From Amaranthus tricolor (taxonomy: Eukaryota > Streptophyta > Magnoliopsida > Caryophyllales > Amaranthaceae), in the NCBI RefSeq assembly GCF_026212465.1, contig NC_080058.1:9377485-9441484 (forward strand): a stretch of 64,000 nt of DNA, given 5' to 3'. Made by a program: the position numbers and the translations under genes. Positions 25,309-36,611 of the stretch are shown here, piece by piece. How positions within the stretch are numbered: the first letter of the stretch is position 1; the number at the start of each line of letters is the position of its first letter. Under the pieces are notes generated by a model. It saw nothing but the letters and a program-made list of their open reading frames with translations, was not told the origin of the DNA and ran no database searches.

Positions 25309-28280
25309 TGACATTTCTTTATCCACTTTTTCCAATGTAAAGTCTTATTGCAATGAAATTGAAAGTATTTCCATTTCTCTTAATAATCTTGGCACTTCCA
25401 TCACCGACAATCGCCTTGCTCTTCAAGTTCTTCATGGGTTGAGTTCGGAGTACAAAACTTTTCGGTCCTTGGTTCAACATATGAATCCTATTCTCTCTTT
25501 TGATACTCTTCGCTCTATGTTGGAATTGGAAGAACACTCTAATCATAAGCATACTTCTCCCGCTCAAGATTCGGCTCTTCTTACTTCAAACAAAGGTACT
25601 GTTTCTGAAAACTCTGCTCCGTGTAACAACCGCGGCCCTTCCCACCATCGTGGTGGCCACCGCCACTCTCGTCGTGGTGGCCGGACCCTCCGTGGTAGCC
25701 ACCATGGCTCCGCCAATAATTCTGGTCCCTGGCAGCCACAGCAACACAGGCCACATTCATTTACTCCTTTTCGGCCCAACAGAAATTACTCAGGCCCACC
25801 CTCCTTTCCCTCTTCTCCTTCTCCTAATTGGCAAAATTGGGCCAGCCACAATTGGGCCCAGCCTGCTGCCCCTTTTCCCATTACATCATGGGCTCCTCCT
25901 AATTCTTCAACTCATGGGTGTTCTGATGGTCTTCTTGGTCCACGACCGGCACAAAATTATCACACCGGGACTAATGCTTCTATGAATTATATTCCTATGG
26001 ACATCGATCAAGCTATGAATAATCTCTCTTTGTCTACTCCGGATGAGCAATTTTATATGGATACCGGTACTACATCCCACATGACTCGCTCTCAAGGTAC
26101 TTTACTTCCCTATTTTCCTTTAACGCATCAATTCAATAATGCTATTGTTGTCGGTAATGGTAATTTAATTCCAGTTCATGGTCACGGGCATATTTCTTTT
26201 CCTTCCTCCCAAAAATCCCTTACCCTTAAAAATGTTTTACATGCACCTAAACTTATTAAAAACCTTATTTCTGTTCCTAAATTCACTCATGATAATATGG
26301 TTTCTGTTGAGTTTGATCCTTTTGGCTTCTCTGTGAAGGATTTTGGCCACAGGGAGCATCGTTCTGAGATCTAATAGCACGGGTGATCTTTATCCTTTTC
26401 CTTCTACTCATGGAGCTTCTCCTTCGTCTTCCACATCATCGACCTTTTCCGCTATTTCTTCTAGTATTTGGCATTCCTGTTTAGGATATCCGGGCAATGC
26501 GATTTTAAGTTCCTTGTATTCTTCCCGTTTAATTCAATGTAATAAAAATTCTCATTTTGTTTGTCATTCTTGTCCTTTAGGGAAACACATTCAATTACCT
26601 TTTGTTAATTCTATGTCTATGAGTACTAAACCATTTGATATTATTCATAGTGATTTGTGGACATCTCCTATTTCTAGTCCATCGGGTTATAAATACTATG
26701 TTCTTTTTCTTGATCATTATACTAATTTTTTGTGGACTTTCCTTTATTTTGCAAATCTCAAGTTTATGATGTCTTTGTGAATTTCAATGCTTTTGTTAAC
26801 ACCCAATTTGAGCTTAACATCAAATCTTTCCAATGCGATAACATGGGTGAATTTAACAATAATATGTTTCGTCAATTTTGTAATAGTTGGGGCATTTCAC
26901 TTCGTTTTTCTTGTCCTTACACATGTTCTCAAAATGGCAAATCCGAACGCAAAATTCGCTCCATCAATAACATCATTCGCACTCTTTTGTGTCATGCTTC
27001 TCTTCCCCCGTCTTTTTGGCCTCACGCCTTAAACACGGCCACTTACCTCATCAATATCCTTCCGTCTAAACTTCTTGGTAATCTTACTCCCACTCATGTT
27101 CTATATCGCAAATCTCCTACATATACTCACTTACGGGTTTTTGGGTGTTTATGTTTTCCTCTTTTTCAATCTACTACTATCCACAAGCTTCAACCACGCT
27201 CCGCTCCATGTGTATTTTTAGGATATCCCTCTTCTCATAGGGTTTACAAGTGCTATGATCTCTCATCCCGAAAAATCATTATATCTCGGCATGTCCTCTT
27301 CAATGAGGCCACCTTTCCTTTCTCTCAATCACCTTCCTCTTCTTCCCCAAACTACCAATTTTTAGATACAAATATTCCCCTTCATTTGCTCTGAGTTTGC
27401 CATGAAGGATTTGGGTCCTCTTAATTATTTCTTGGGTATTGCTGTTAATCGCACTTCTACAGGCCTCTTTTTCTCTCAACAACAGTATGCCTCAGAAATT
27501 CTTGAAAAAGCTGGCATGTCTCAATGTAATCCTGTTGCTACTCCTGTTGCTACCTCCGACAAACTTTGTGCTAATGCTGGTTCTTCTTGTGACGATCCTA
27601 CCTTGTATCGTAGCTTAGCTGGAGCTTTGCAGTATCTTACTTTCACCCGCCCCGATATTTCATATGCCGTTCAGCAAGTTTGCCTTTATATGCATGATCC
27701 TCGCATTGAACATATGGCTGCTATTCACCGCATTCTTCGCCATGTCAAGGGCACTCTTCACTATGGTCTGCAGTTATATCGTTCTAATATTTCAACTCTT
27801 TTGTCCTATACCGATGCTGATTGGGGTGGCTGTCATGACACTCGCCGCTCCACTTCTGGTTACTGTGTTTTCTGGGTGATAATTTAATTTCCTGGTCAGC
27901 TAAACGCCAACCTACTGTTTCCAAGTCTAGTGCTGGAGCTGAATATCGTGGAGTTGCTAATGTTGTTTCTGAAACTTGTTGGATTCGCAATTTACTTCTT
28001 GAGCTGCACTGTCCTATTACGACAGCTACTCTTGTCTATTGTGACAATATTAGTGCCGTTTACTTAGCTGGTAATCCAGTCCATCATCAGCGCACTAAGC
28101 ATATTGAGATCGACATTCACTTTGTTCGTGAAAAAGTCAAACGTGGTGATGTTCGGGTACTTCATGTTCCATCTCGTTATCAGATTGCTGACATTTTCAC
28201 CAAAGGCCTTCCTCAAGTATTATTTGATGATTTTCGTTCCAGTCTCAGTGTCTCCAAACCTCCCGATTTGACTGCGGAGG

Positions 28281-28457
28281 TGTATTAAAATATTAGAATA
28301 TCTTAGAATAATGTCTCTTTGATTTCTTGCATATTTTTGTATATCTTTGTGATTATGTAGAATATTAGGAAAATATTTAGTTTCCTAACGTATAATGGCA
28401 ATCTTGTATATATTGACATTAATCTTAATGAGAAAGGCAACCCGAGTCATTCTTACA
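28281..28457 (+). repeat. 3' LTR of the outer Copia element
   Basis: Starts TGTATTAAAATATTAG right after the purine tract GCGGAGG and ends GTCATTCTTACA. It matches 19156-19334 with only a few differences. Confidence 0.9.
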
Positions 28458-29149
28458 AAAACATGGCTAAGAATCATAAGTTGAAATGTCACGCAACTAA
28501 CACTGTTGAAGATAGCATAGCAGGATGAAGGTTGATGCTTCAGATTGTTAGAAGATAGAAGGCTCTTGTTATTAGAAGGTGTGTACAAGCATGGGAAGGA
28601 AGCAGATTCATCAGCAAAAACTACTGTTTGGTTCAATGCAACAGTATTTGTAACTACACCTAAGTCTTCATTAAACACGTATCCATGTTAGCTCCTTAGC
28701 ATGTAAATCAGCACGTGTATAGTTCAGTGGTTGATCCTAATTCTAGTTACCAGCTGTATTGATTTCTAAAGAATATTTAATCAGCACGTGTATATATGGA
28801 ATGAAATTACTAAAGAATATTTTCTACATCTCTTTGTTTCATTCTTGTTTTCTCTAACTGATTGATTGCTCCACTACGCAATCTTTGACAAACACAATAA
28901 GCATTTGCTATAGAATTTTTTAATATAGCCAAAAATAAGCATTTTATAGTAGAATTTTAGATCAAACCAAGTTACACTTAAAAATTAGATAAAGAAAAAG
29001 TATGAAGAGGGAATAAGGGACTAATGCACAATCAGTAAAGAGTTAAGATTCGGTACAATAAATTTTTTTTAACTAATACACATAACACAGTAATACTTGG
29101 TAACTTGGCAACAAACATTAATATTTTAGAAAACTAATTTTTTTGTCTA

Positions 29150-29318
29150 ATATAATGGGTCGGCGGGTACCCGACTAAATATATTTTGCGGCCCATGATC
29201 TGACCCGTTTAAGACGGGTCGGGTACCCAACCCATATCTTTTTATTTTTTTAATAAATTGACCCGCCCATTAGAATGCGATTCGGGTCAAGCGGATCAGA
29301 TATTTTTGAACACCCCTA
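29150..29318. mobile_element. Short hAT-like MITE
   Basis: GC-rich GGGTCGG/CCCGAC motifs crowd a 170-bp block whose right end, read in reverse, starts TAGGGGTGTTCAAAAATATC. This matches the right end of the element at 18162-18593. The left border is uncertain, and no duplication was seen. Confidence 0.5.
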
Positions 29319-29811
29319 ATCATAACTCATGAGTAAGAGTTATATAAGCTAGTGTACAAGAATGGGACACGGAGGATAAATTTAAGAAACAAGGGCATTA
29401 AGGGTGAAAACTTGTATTTGAAAAAAAAGGTTATCACTTAATGACCCTAATAAAACGGAGCACGACAATTATTGTTAAGATCGTGAGGTGATTTACAAGG
29501 ACGAAGGAGCATAAAGGACTACAGAGTCCACATGTTTGTCGAATTCTAAGGGAAAAAGGAAGTTCACAGTTTCCACCAAGTAAGCTCGAAAAAACCAATA
29601 AATGTGAAGTATGAACCACTTCATTTGAATTATGAACCAACAACAAAAGTCTTGAAAGTGAAAAATGATGCATATATGAAAAAGAATTCATTATAGGTAA
29701 GGCTAAGTGAGGTAAGAACAAGATATCTTATTTTTCTGATTTTGATCTGCTCTGTTGTAGTCTTATGTCATGTTTTTTTGATCTGATTTTGCTTTTGATT
29801 ATGTTTTTATT

Positions 29812-30094
29812 TGATCAGATATTTATTATGTTTATTAATATTGATCAGATTTTTATTATGTCTATTTATATTGATCAGATTTTTACTATCCTTTTGAGGC
29901 TAAAATGTTTTTTTTTTGTTTATTGAGTTTGATTTGTTTTGTTGTAGTTTGATGTTATGTTACACTAATGTAAATGGTTGAATTTTGATCAAATTTTTAT
30001 TATGTCTATTAATATTGATCAGATTTTTATTATGTCTATTAATATTGATCAGACTTTTACTATGTCTATTAATATTGATCAGATTTTGCTTATG
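29812..30094 (+). repeat. ~30-bp minisatellite
   Basis: Two clusters of a unit like TATTGATCAGATTTTTATTA with the trailer TGTCTATTAA: three copies at about 29812-29890 and four at about 29985-30094. It lies next to the left end of the mariner element. Confidence 0.8.
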
Positions 30095-30223
30095 TTACAC
30101 TCACTTATATGTTTCTGTTTTTAGTACTGATTTTGGTTCTATGTAGTTCTGATTTTGGTATATTACTTCCTCTGTTCTGTTTTTGTTGCTACATAAGAAT
30201 ACATTGCTTGGTTGCCTTTGAAG

Positions 30224-30481
30224 ATGGAAACAAAGGAAAAATCGCTCGACTCATTAATTGATGTCCAAAGAGAATGTATCAAATATGACAATATCTTTGG
30301 TTCGTGGTATGATCATTATTATTTGAATTGTGGGAAATTAAATTCTCTTGATGATCTTGAACAAGAACCCCCACCTTGGTACTACGGTTTACCAGATGAG
30401 GAGGATCATGCATTATTTGAGAAGGTGGAACCTAAACCAAAGCAGCCACGCAAGACGACAATCCGTGGTCTTCACACATGA
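30224..30481 (+). CDS. Small acidic protein of unknown function inside the mariner element
   Basis: An 85-residue frame starting METKEKSLDSL and ending TTIRGLHT. It lies between the left terminal repeat and the 3' end of the transposase, on the opposite strand. The protein is acidic and aromatic-rich (GSWYDHYYLNC, PPPWYYGLPDEEDH), with a basic C terminus (KPKQPRKTT). I do not recognise a family. The composition looks like real protein rather than chance AT-rich DNA, and the frame is uninterrupted beside a broken transposase. It could be a captured host exon, an accessory gene of the element, or a fortuitous frame. There is no evidence of expression. Confidence 0.45.
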   Translation: METKEKSLDSLIDVQRECIKYDNIFGSWYDHYYLNCGKLNSLDDLEQEPPPWYYGLPDEEDHALFEKVEPKPKQPRKTTIRGLHT

Positions 30482-31145
30482 GTATTCTAACTTTATTTAA
30501 TTATTTATGATGAAGTTTATGCTGATGAAAAATTTTGTCTTGTTGGCTATGCTATGTAGTGTGTCCCATACTTATCTGCTTTCTCAATGATGATCGTTAT
30601 TTGTCTGATGAAATATGTATATTGTAATGTGTTTCATTGCCACCTTAGATTACTTGACATGAGCATGAGATATTAACATATTTATAACTTGCCATCTGAT
30701 GTTGTTTCATTGCCACACCAATTTCTTGGTATGAGGCTGAAACTTAATAAAGTTACGGATTTGGCAATAGTTAATGTGTTTTGTCTCAATGTCGTTTCAA
30801 GCATTAAGATGAGGCTGAGATACTTACTTTTGTACAATTTCAAATGATGTTAAACATTAAATCTGAGAGTTAAATAAACGTACACAAGTGAAACTTGGAT
30901 TGATGAATGACGTTTAACTTGATTAGATTTTTGTGTGTAATAACCACCTCAATGACTAAATGGAGAGGTGTGCATAAGTTCATAGTTACAAAATGTTGTC
31001 TTAAATATTCTTTCCTTTACAAAATGTCGCTCCGTGTCTACATAACATTGTAATGATTTACAAAATCTACTTAACTAAAGTAAACAACCCTTGTGATCCA
31101 AAAATATAAGGGTGTTAATCCATTTCTACATATTGATAATTAATT

Positions 31146-32299
31146 TCAATCATCTTGTGGAAGATTATTGAGATTAATTATACCATGACATAAAAATTGA
31201 CGTGCTGCATCTATAAGTTCTTGAGGAATTTCTAATTGTCTTGGCAACATACCCAACCTGTCCAATCTTTGTTTTTCAATATGTGGATTATTGTAATTAT
31301 TACCACCTCTAGCTTTCAACACCTCTATCATACATAGTTGATATTGTATCCACGTGTAGTTCAAAAGTTTTGGTTCAAAAGTTTCGTATGCATCATTGAT
31401 CGCCTTGATCAAATCTTTGAGGTCTTTCGGGAATGAATTGAATTGAATTGATTGTAGTGCACTGAAAAAACCCAAATCTAAGATGTTCAAATCTGGACTG
31501 GATGCCAGTTGACAAACTAGTCTTATGTTAAATCCATGTTTGTTGGCTTCTTCATTGACTGCTTGATCATTTGTTAAAATATGTGGCTTGGCATTATCTT
31601 GTTGAATCCAAATATCTTTGACTCCATTTGCTGGCCATTTCAATCTGATTGCTGGTAGAACTTCGTTGATTAGTTTGTCTCGAATAACATCTCGTGTAAC
31701 TTTTGTTATTGCTCTTAGCTGTGGTGTACCTACTGGTCTTTTTTCTGACCTTCTCAATGCGTAATAAGTTTCTGTGAATGGAAGAAAACCTATTTTTCCA
31801 TCCCACAACACTTCTCCAGTAGAACTAATTTGAGGTCTTGCAATAGCTGCTATAAACATTACTTTACCTATGCAATTTTTGTTTTGCACACATCTATATG
31901 GTTCAAACTCTTCCCGAGGGAATAAATAGTACCTTTGTGGTTTCCTACTCATGTAGAACCATTTTTCATCGATGTGTACGACATTATACATCAAACTGAA
32001 CTTGGTAGGTTGTTTACAGTAGGTGGTATTATTTGGGATAGAATAAAGTTGAGTCTTCTTATTTTGTGGTCATGAGAAATTTTTGGTTTAATTGAATTTG
32101 TATGTGCTCTAATATTACCAGATTTCATCATTCTATAAACTTGTGAATGCCCAATGCCTAATGCACTTGCCATTGCTCTAATTGTGATCCTCTTTTCAAT
32201 TAGAACAACATTAAGCAGAGTCATGTCAAAGACTCTTGGTTTCCTACCAACTCTTCCCCCTTTTCTACTATTAACATCAACTACAATGCCATTTTGCAT
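31146..32299 (-). pseudogene. Mariner-like transposase, DD39D, broken
   Basis: The catalytic half (31994-31146) carries HIDEKWF, QQDNAKPH and SSPDLNILD. Thirty-nine residues separate the second and third aspartates, the DD39D pattern of plant mariner elements. The N-terminal half (32299-31991) carries KGGRVGRKPR and a helix-turn-helix (IRAMASALGIGHSQVYRMMK) for binding the terminal repeats. The two halves are offset by one base near 32000 (NNLP / KFSLMYN). Upstream of 32299 the expected first helix-turn-helix continues (ALQHNTSRWTVARL) but runs into TAG and TAA stops near 32310-32320. The enzyme would cut and paste at TA sites. This copy is inactive, though the element ends are intact. Confidence 0.9.
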
Positions 32300-32739
32300 T
32301 GTTGTTTTGGCTTATTCCTAAAGCCTTGCTACTGTCCACCTAGATGTGTTATGTTGCAATGCAATTGTTTTTATTGTACCCATGGCAAACGTCTATCTGG
32401 TTCTTTAGACAAACAAGTTAATTGCTATACAATTAACTTTCTGGTCTGAACTGGAAATTCCCTCTTGTGACCTATTGGTTATTGTGTTGAAGTTTGTTGT
32501 TGGTTTGGTTCAGCTACTGTTTTCTCCTGTGAGATTGATTAACTTTAGCTAACGGTATTCATAATTTTCACTTGTGTACTCCTCATAAATGTCAAATTCA
32601 AAATCTATATTAAGGTTTTCAAAGTAAGAAATAAATACCTCAATATCAAGATTGATGAATTCCTCTTCTTGACCTTGAACTTCATCTATTTGCCTTTTTT
32701 GATTGTTTGAGCTTTATATTGTTTTCCCACTGCATCCCT

Positions 32740-32756
32740 CCCCCCCCCCCCCCCCC
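32740..32756. repeat. Poly-C run
   Basis: Seventeen consecutive C, followed by T, three C and a run of A. It lies inside the mariner element upstream of the transposase. Such runs can form i-motif or G-quadruplex structures and are error-prone in sequencing. Confidence 0.95.
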
Positions 32757-33759
32757 TCCCAAAAAAAAAAATTAATTAATGTTGTAGTTTTGTTGGTTTT
32801 GTAGAATTGATGAAAGAAATAGGATTGGATCCAAATTCTTATGAACAATTTAGAAGGGGAGAAAAGATATCAAAACAAGGCTATGAATTGAAGAAATGAA
32901 GTAAAATGCCTTTATATATGGGCATTTTGATCTATTGTATTGTAACTCAACTTTTGACTTTTGGTAAAATTTGTAAATTTTGGTAGGAATGTTATGTTTT
33001 GGGGGGAAAATCTAATTTTGGAGTGAAATTTATGGTGAAATCAGTTCAGATTTCCCTTTGTATATGGACTTTCTGATGCACTGTAGCCATGTGCTCACCT
33101 TTTCTATTTTCCTTTTTTCCCTCTTCAATTAACAGTAATGAGGCTATCAAGTCATATCAATATATAATCCAGCCTCCTTCTCTTAAGAATTGTGCCCATA
33201 TAAAATGTAATAACAATATCAGAACATAGGAAGTATATTATTACTTGTCTGACAAGTGTCAAATCATTAAATAGAAATCTAATTGGTAGGGCTAAAGATT
33301 CATCAGTTGAGAGGTCTAGAGACATATCCAACGAGCAAACATGAGATAAAATTCAATGGATATATCCATCTAGATATGGGTCAACCAATCATTATTATGG
33401 AAAGCACGGAAAATTAAATGATCATTAACTCAATTTTCTATTTAGAAAAACTTATGATGCATAATACCGGAATCTATACAAAATAAAGAACATGAATCTA
33501 AAATGATAATCTTTTTTGGCTTAGAACTATTGACTTAAGCATTAAAGGAGATTTTTTAAGCTACCTTGGACTAGTCATATGTGATTTGCAAAAAAAAAAC
33601 ACAAACTATAAACTAGTTATCAAACAAATCAATTTGGTAATCTTCTACAATATATACAAGTACATTAACTTATTTAAATGCAAAACGATGTATCTCACAT
33701 ACTATTATATTATATTATGTAAAAAAATGCCAATACAATGCAAAAATATCCCATCATAG

Positions 33760-33762
<3 letters not shown>

Positions 33763-33803
<41 letters not shown>
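33763..33803. repeat. Poly-T run
   Basis: Forty-one consecutive T. It could be the tail of a minus-strand retroposon, but no body was recognised on either side. Confidence 0.95.
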
Positions 33804-33804
<1 letters not shown>

Positions 33805-33955
33805 AGATAAATCCCATCACAGGAGATGTTTTTCATTGTGTAAAACATGGAGATACTTCAAAGGCCGCCAAGCCAACAACCAATTTTGAGGCTAAGATTA
33901 CAAATGTAAGCATTAATTAATCAATTTCATTTTTATTTTCAATAATTCTTTATTT

Positions 33956-34109
33956 AGACCGTCTTATTATGAGACGATTATAATTGGATCAGCACAAATT
34001 ATTTTTAAAAAAATTGTTTTCTATACAAACATGAATTCAATGTTTATTGTTTTTCTGTTGTTTTACTGATGGACCTTTTGTATTGACCCATCTCACAGTA
34101 AGACGGTCT
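33956..34109. mobile_element. Foldback element with AGACCGTCTTA ends
   Basis: The left end reads AGACCGTCTTATTATGAGAC and the reverse complement of the right end reads AGACCGTCTTACTGTGAGAT. A second related block with ATGAGACCGTCTC and GAAACCGTCTCACCATGAGA follows to about 34260. Similar motifs occur at 17810-17925 and 39780-39850, so this is a local MITE family. It is non-coding. Confidence 0.65.
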
Positions 34110-34738
34110 TATACAAAACGCACATTTTGTATGAGACCGTCTCGTTGTGAGATGAGCTCATACAAGCAGACCATTGTAAAAAAACATAAAAAAAAAACAA
34201 CTAGTCTTATATGAAACCGTCTCACCATGAGACGAATCTATAGAAACGGTCCATTATAAAAAACCATTAATAAAAAAAATGAAAACTAAACTCCTTGGAA
34301 GTGTTTTTTTTTTTTAAAAATAAATGTAACGTTTTTTTAAAATAATTTGAGTTGGCCCAACTGAAGTCATTTGACAGTGCAACGGTCTCAATAGAAAGTT
34401 TGCAAAAAAAAACAATTATATTTGAATTCACACTTTAGGAAGCAATTTTTTATTTTTAAGAGTTTAGGCTAACTCAATTAGAATAGTACCGTTGTTGGCA
34501 TTTTATTGGCCCTAGGCAAATTGGAAGAAGTAAGCCCTCCCTACAGAGTATCGATTCTGAACTTAAACGAATGTTTTGAAAAATTACAGAGATGGACACT
34601 ATATATTGTAATTATCATTATAAATATAGATGTGTTATATACTTTTTAACTGATATAATTAATCATAAATTACAAATTTTTAAGCGTGAATTTCATTAAC
34701 TATAATTTTTAGATATTAGGTACTTTCTAACAAAAGAG

Positions 34739-34810
34739 CTTAGGCAATGAGAGATATTTTTCAATAAGAAAAGACCTTAGGCAATGAGAGATATTTTTCA
34801 ATAAGAAAAG
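34739..34810 (+). repeat. Tandem duplication of a 35-bp unit
   Basis: Two identical copies of a unit beginning CTTAGGCAATGAGAGATA and ending AATAAGAAAAG, at 34739-34773 and 34776-34810. Confidence 0.93.
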
Positions 34811-35307
34811 CAGCATAACTTAACATCGTCATTTACCAGTTAGCAGTTACCAGTTACCACAATTTAGGCAGTTACCAGTTACCACTATCCAATTCCAAAA
34901 CCACCATAACTTACGAAAAAAATCAATTTATTTTTTTTACGATAAAGAAATGCCAACGTCATATCCAAACATACACAGCAAAATATCTTCTCTTTTTTCT
35001 AGTCCCTTATTCTCAATTTCTCATACTCTCGAACCTTCTTCCATCGTCATAGTCCCCAGAAATTAGCTATCATCCACCCTCCTCTCTTTCTCTCTCCTAC
35101 TTTGTAGAGAAAGGGAAAATAGAAGACAAATTCAAACCCATCTCCGGAGATATTTTTCTCTCTCCATCATTCCTCACCATCCATTTCTCCTCCATTTTTA
35201 ATATTCTGATCTGATTTGTCAATTGCCATGATTTTTTAGCTTAATCATTGCCAATCACTATAAATATCTACTCAATTCGTCGATTCACCATCAAAATTTC
35301 ACAAACA

Positions 35308-36611
35308 ATGGAAAGAGCAGGAGGATCCAACGGAAGTAGTAATGGATCTTGCTATTACTCTGTTCTTGGAGTTGGTAAGGACGCCTCTTCCGCCGATATT
35401 CGCGCCGCTTATCGCAAACTTGCTCTTGTATACTCCCTATTCCTCTCTTCTAATTTAATTTTTTTTAAAAATCTCGTTTAATTTCTTAAATCAAATTTCT
35501 CTTTCGGAAGAAATGGCATCCTGATAGGTGGGCCCGAGCTTCTAATCCTTCCGTCGCCGCTGATGCTAAACGCCAGTTTCAGCATATTCAAGAAGCCTAC
35601 TCAGGTTTTAATTCCACTGATTCTTTTTTTTAAAGAAAAAAAATTTTAATACTCCATATTTCTGTATTTATATTAAATTATATTTGGGAAATTATACAGT
35701 GTTGTCGGATCAGGGTAAGCGATCAATGTACGATGCAGGATTTTATGATCCAACGGAAGAAGAAGATGAAGTTCGTTCCTTCCTTATTTTCCTTTTTCTT
35801 TTTATTTTATTGTTCTGCATGTTGATGATTGGCAATTTGGTTTAGTACGACGTCGTTCAGTGTTCCAACAAGTTGGAATATTTTCCTAATGACGTCGTAT
35901 TTTGAAGCATTTTTAGCTTAATTTTGACAAATTATTCGAAGCATTTTACCTTTATTTTATTTATTATGCATGTTAATATTTATCGATTTGGTTTAATACG
36001 ACGTCGTTTAATGTGCTAATAAAATGGAATATTGTGCAAACGACGCCGTATATGGAAGCATTTTAAGCTTAATTCTGACAATTTATTTATCTAACAGGGA
36101 TTCTGTGATTTTATGCAAGAGATGCTTTCAATGATGGACAACGTTAGGGGAGAGGTAAAATTTAAAAATCTTTATCTTCTTTTTGTTTTAAATGTTTTTG
36201 TGAATTACCATTTTTAAATTTTATTATCATAATTTCCAAAATATCCAAAATAAAATTTCCAAATATCCTGTGATCGACTCTTGTGAATTGGCTGCAAGTT
36301 GTAATTTCCAAAAAATAAAATTTGCAAATGATTCTTTTTTTTTTTTAAATTAAATTTGAGGGACGTGGAATTGAAAATATCATATTATATGATGAGAAGA
36401 AAATCTAAATTATGATCAAAGGAAGGATATTTATGTGATATTTTGTTATCAGAAGGACAGTCTAGAAGATCTACAAAATTTGTTCGTGGAGATGGTCGGT
36501 GGAGATGGGATGTGCTTTGACTTTCATGAGGATCAAACGGCGGCTAAAAGGACACGTAACGCGGCTCCTAAAGCTAATGTAACAGCCAAACGAAGTTCTT
36601 CTCGTTGCTGA
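35308..36611 (+). CDS. Small J-domain (DnaJ-like) co-chaperone
   Basis: Five exons, 35308-35427, 35511-35604, 35700-35770, 36098-36154 and 36453-36611, all with GT-AG junctions and matching phase, give 166 residues. The J domain starts at [13 protein letters not shown] (residue 15), runs through [10 protein letters not shown], holds the HPD motif at 43-45 (KWHPDRW) that stimulates Hsp70 ATPase, and ends near [12 protein letters not shown]. There is no Gly/Phe region, zinc finger or C-terminal substrate domain, so it is a class C J protein. The rest ([26 protein letters not shown]) is short, acidic to mixed, ending in a basic Ser-rich tail. No signal peptide is seen, so cytosol or nucleus is likely. 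The second ATG (35308) is used because MERAGG leads directly into the domain. A solo LTR lies 225 bp past the stop. Confidence 0.92.
35817..36080 (+). repeat. 113-bp duplication inside intron 3 of the J-protein gene
   Basis: Copies at 35817-35929 and 35968-36080 run in the same order: GCATGTT, TTTGGTTTA, ACGACGTCGTT, TGGAATATT, GACGTCGTAT or GACGCCGTAT, GAAGCATTTT, AGCTTAATT. Each copy has the palindrome ACGACGTCGT near its start and a related one near its middle, four GACGTC-like sites in all (one altered to GACGCC). Confidence 0.88.

Larger units (their letters stand above)
19446..28288 (+). pseudogene. Outer Copia gag-pol, broken
   Basis: The gag starts at ATG 19446 (MASPTKIHP...) and meets a stop at 19671-19673, then the nested element at 19802. 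Coding resumes at 25314 with the rest of gag (GLSSEYKTF...) and protease (YMDTGTTSHM). It continues through integrase (HSDLW, QCDN, GKSERK for D, D and E), with frame changes near 26370 and 26775. At about 27390 the sequence jumps from the end of integrase straight to FAMKDLGPLNYFLG, so the RT palm with its YVDD motif is missing. RNase H (YTDADWGG, AEYRG, YCDN) follows after one more frame change near 27875. The final stop lies 8 bp inside the 3' LTR. It cannot make its own enzymes. Confidence 0.93.
19156..28457 (+). mobile_element. Outer Copia retrotransposon, decayed, with a nested Copia
   Basis: Two 177-179 bp LTRs (19156-19334 and 28281-28457) enclose a gag-pol relic in the + direction, with a primer-binding site straight after the left LTR. 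The order protease, integrase, RT remnant, RNase H marks it as Copia. A second Copia (19802-25308) splits its gag. Without that insert the element would be about 3.8 kb, shorter than usual because most of the reverse transcriptase is deleted. No target duplication is visible at its outer borders. A related solo LTR lies at 36837-37013. Confidence 0.93.
28458..30165. other. Intergenic DNA with small repeats
   Basis: No gene was recognised. It holds a hAT-like MITE (29150-29318) and a minisatellite (29812-30094), listed separately. A few short frames have no family features. Confidence 0.45.
30166..33233 (-). mobile_element. Mariner-like element (plant DD39D type)
   Basis: A 3068-bp element. 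The left end reads CTTCCTCTGTTCTGTTTTTG and the reverse complement of the right end reads CTTCCTATGTTCTGATATTG, with TA on both sides. These ends resemble the CTCCCTCCGT ends of plant mariner and Stowaway elements. A transposase pseudogene lies on the minus strand, and a separate small frame lies on the plus strand near the left end. Confidence 0.9.
33234..35307. other. Repeat-rich upstream region of the J-protein gene
   Basis: Includes a poly-T run of 41 (33763-33803), an inverted-repeat element (33956-34109), a 35-bp tandem duplication (34739-34810) and the GCAGTTACCAGTTACCA repeats at 34837-34885. Bases from about 34990 to 35307 become pyrimidine-rich (TTCTCTCT, TCTTTCTCTCTCC) and probably contain the J-protein 5' leader. 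No gene precedes it. Confidence 0.5.

Noticed and set aside
25500..25985. 161-residue Leu/Pro/Val-rich frame overlapping the outer Copia gag
   Set aside because: It is the second frame of the outer gag, whose nucleocapsid-like region reads well in the other frame.
33763..33803. Poly-T as the tail of a processed retrogene
   Set aside because: No coding sequence or target duplication was found on either side.
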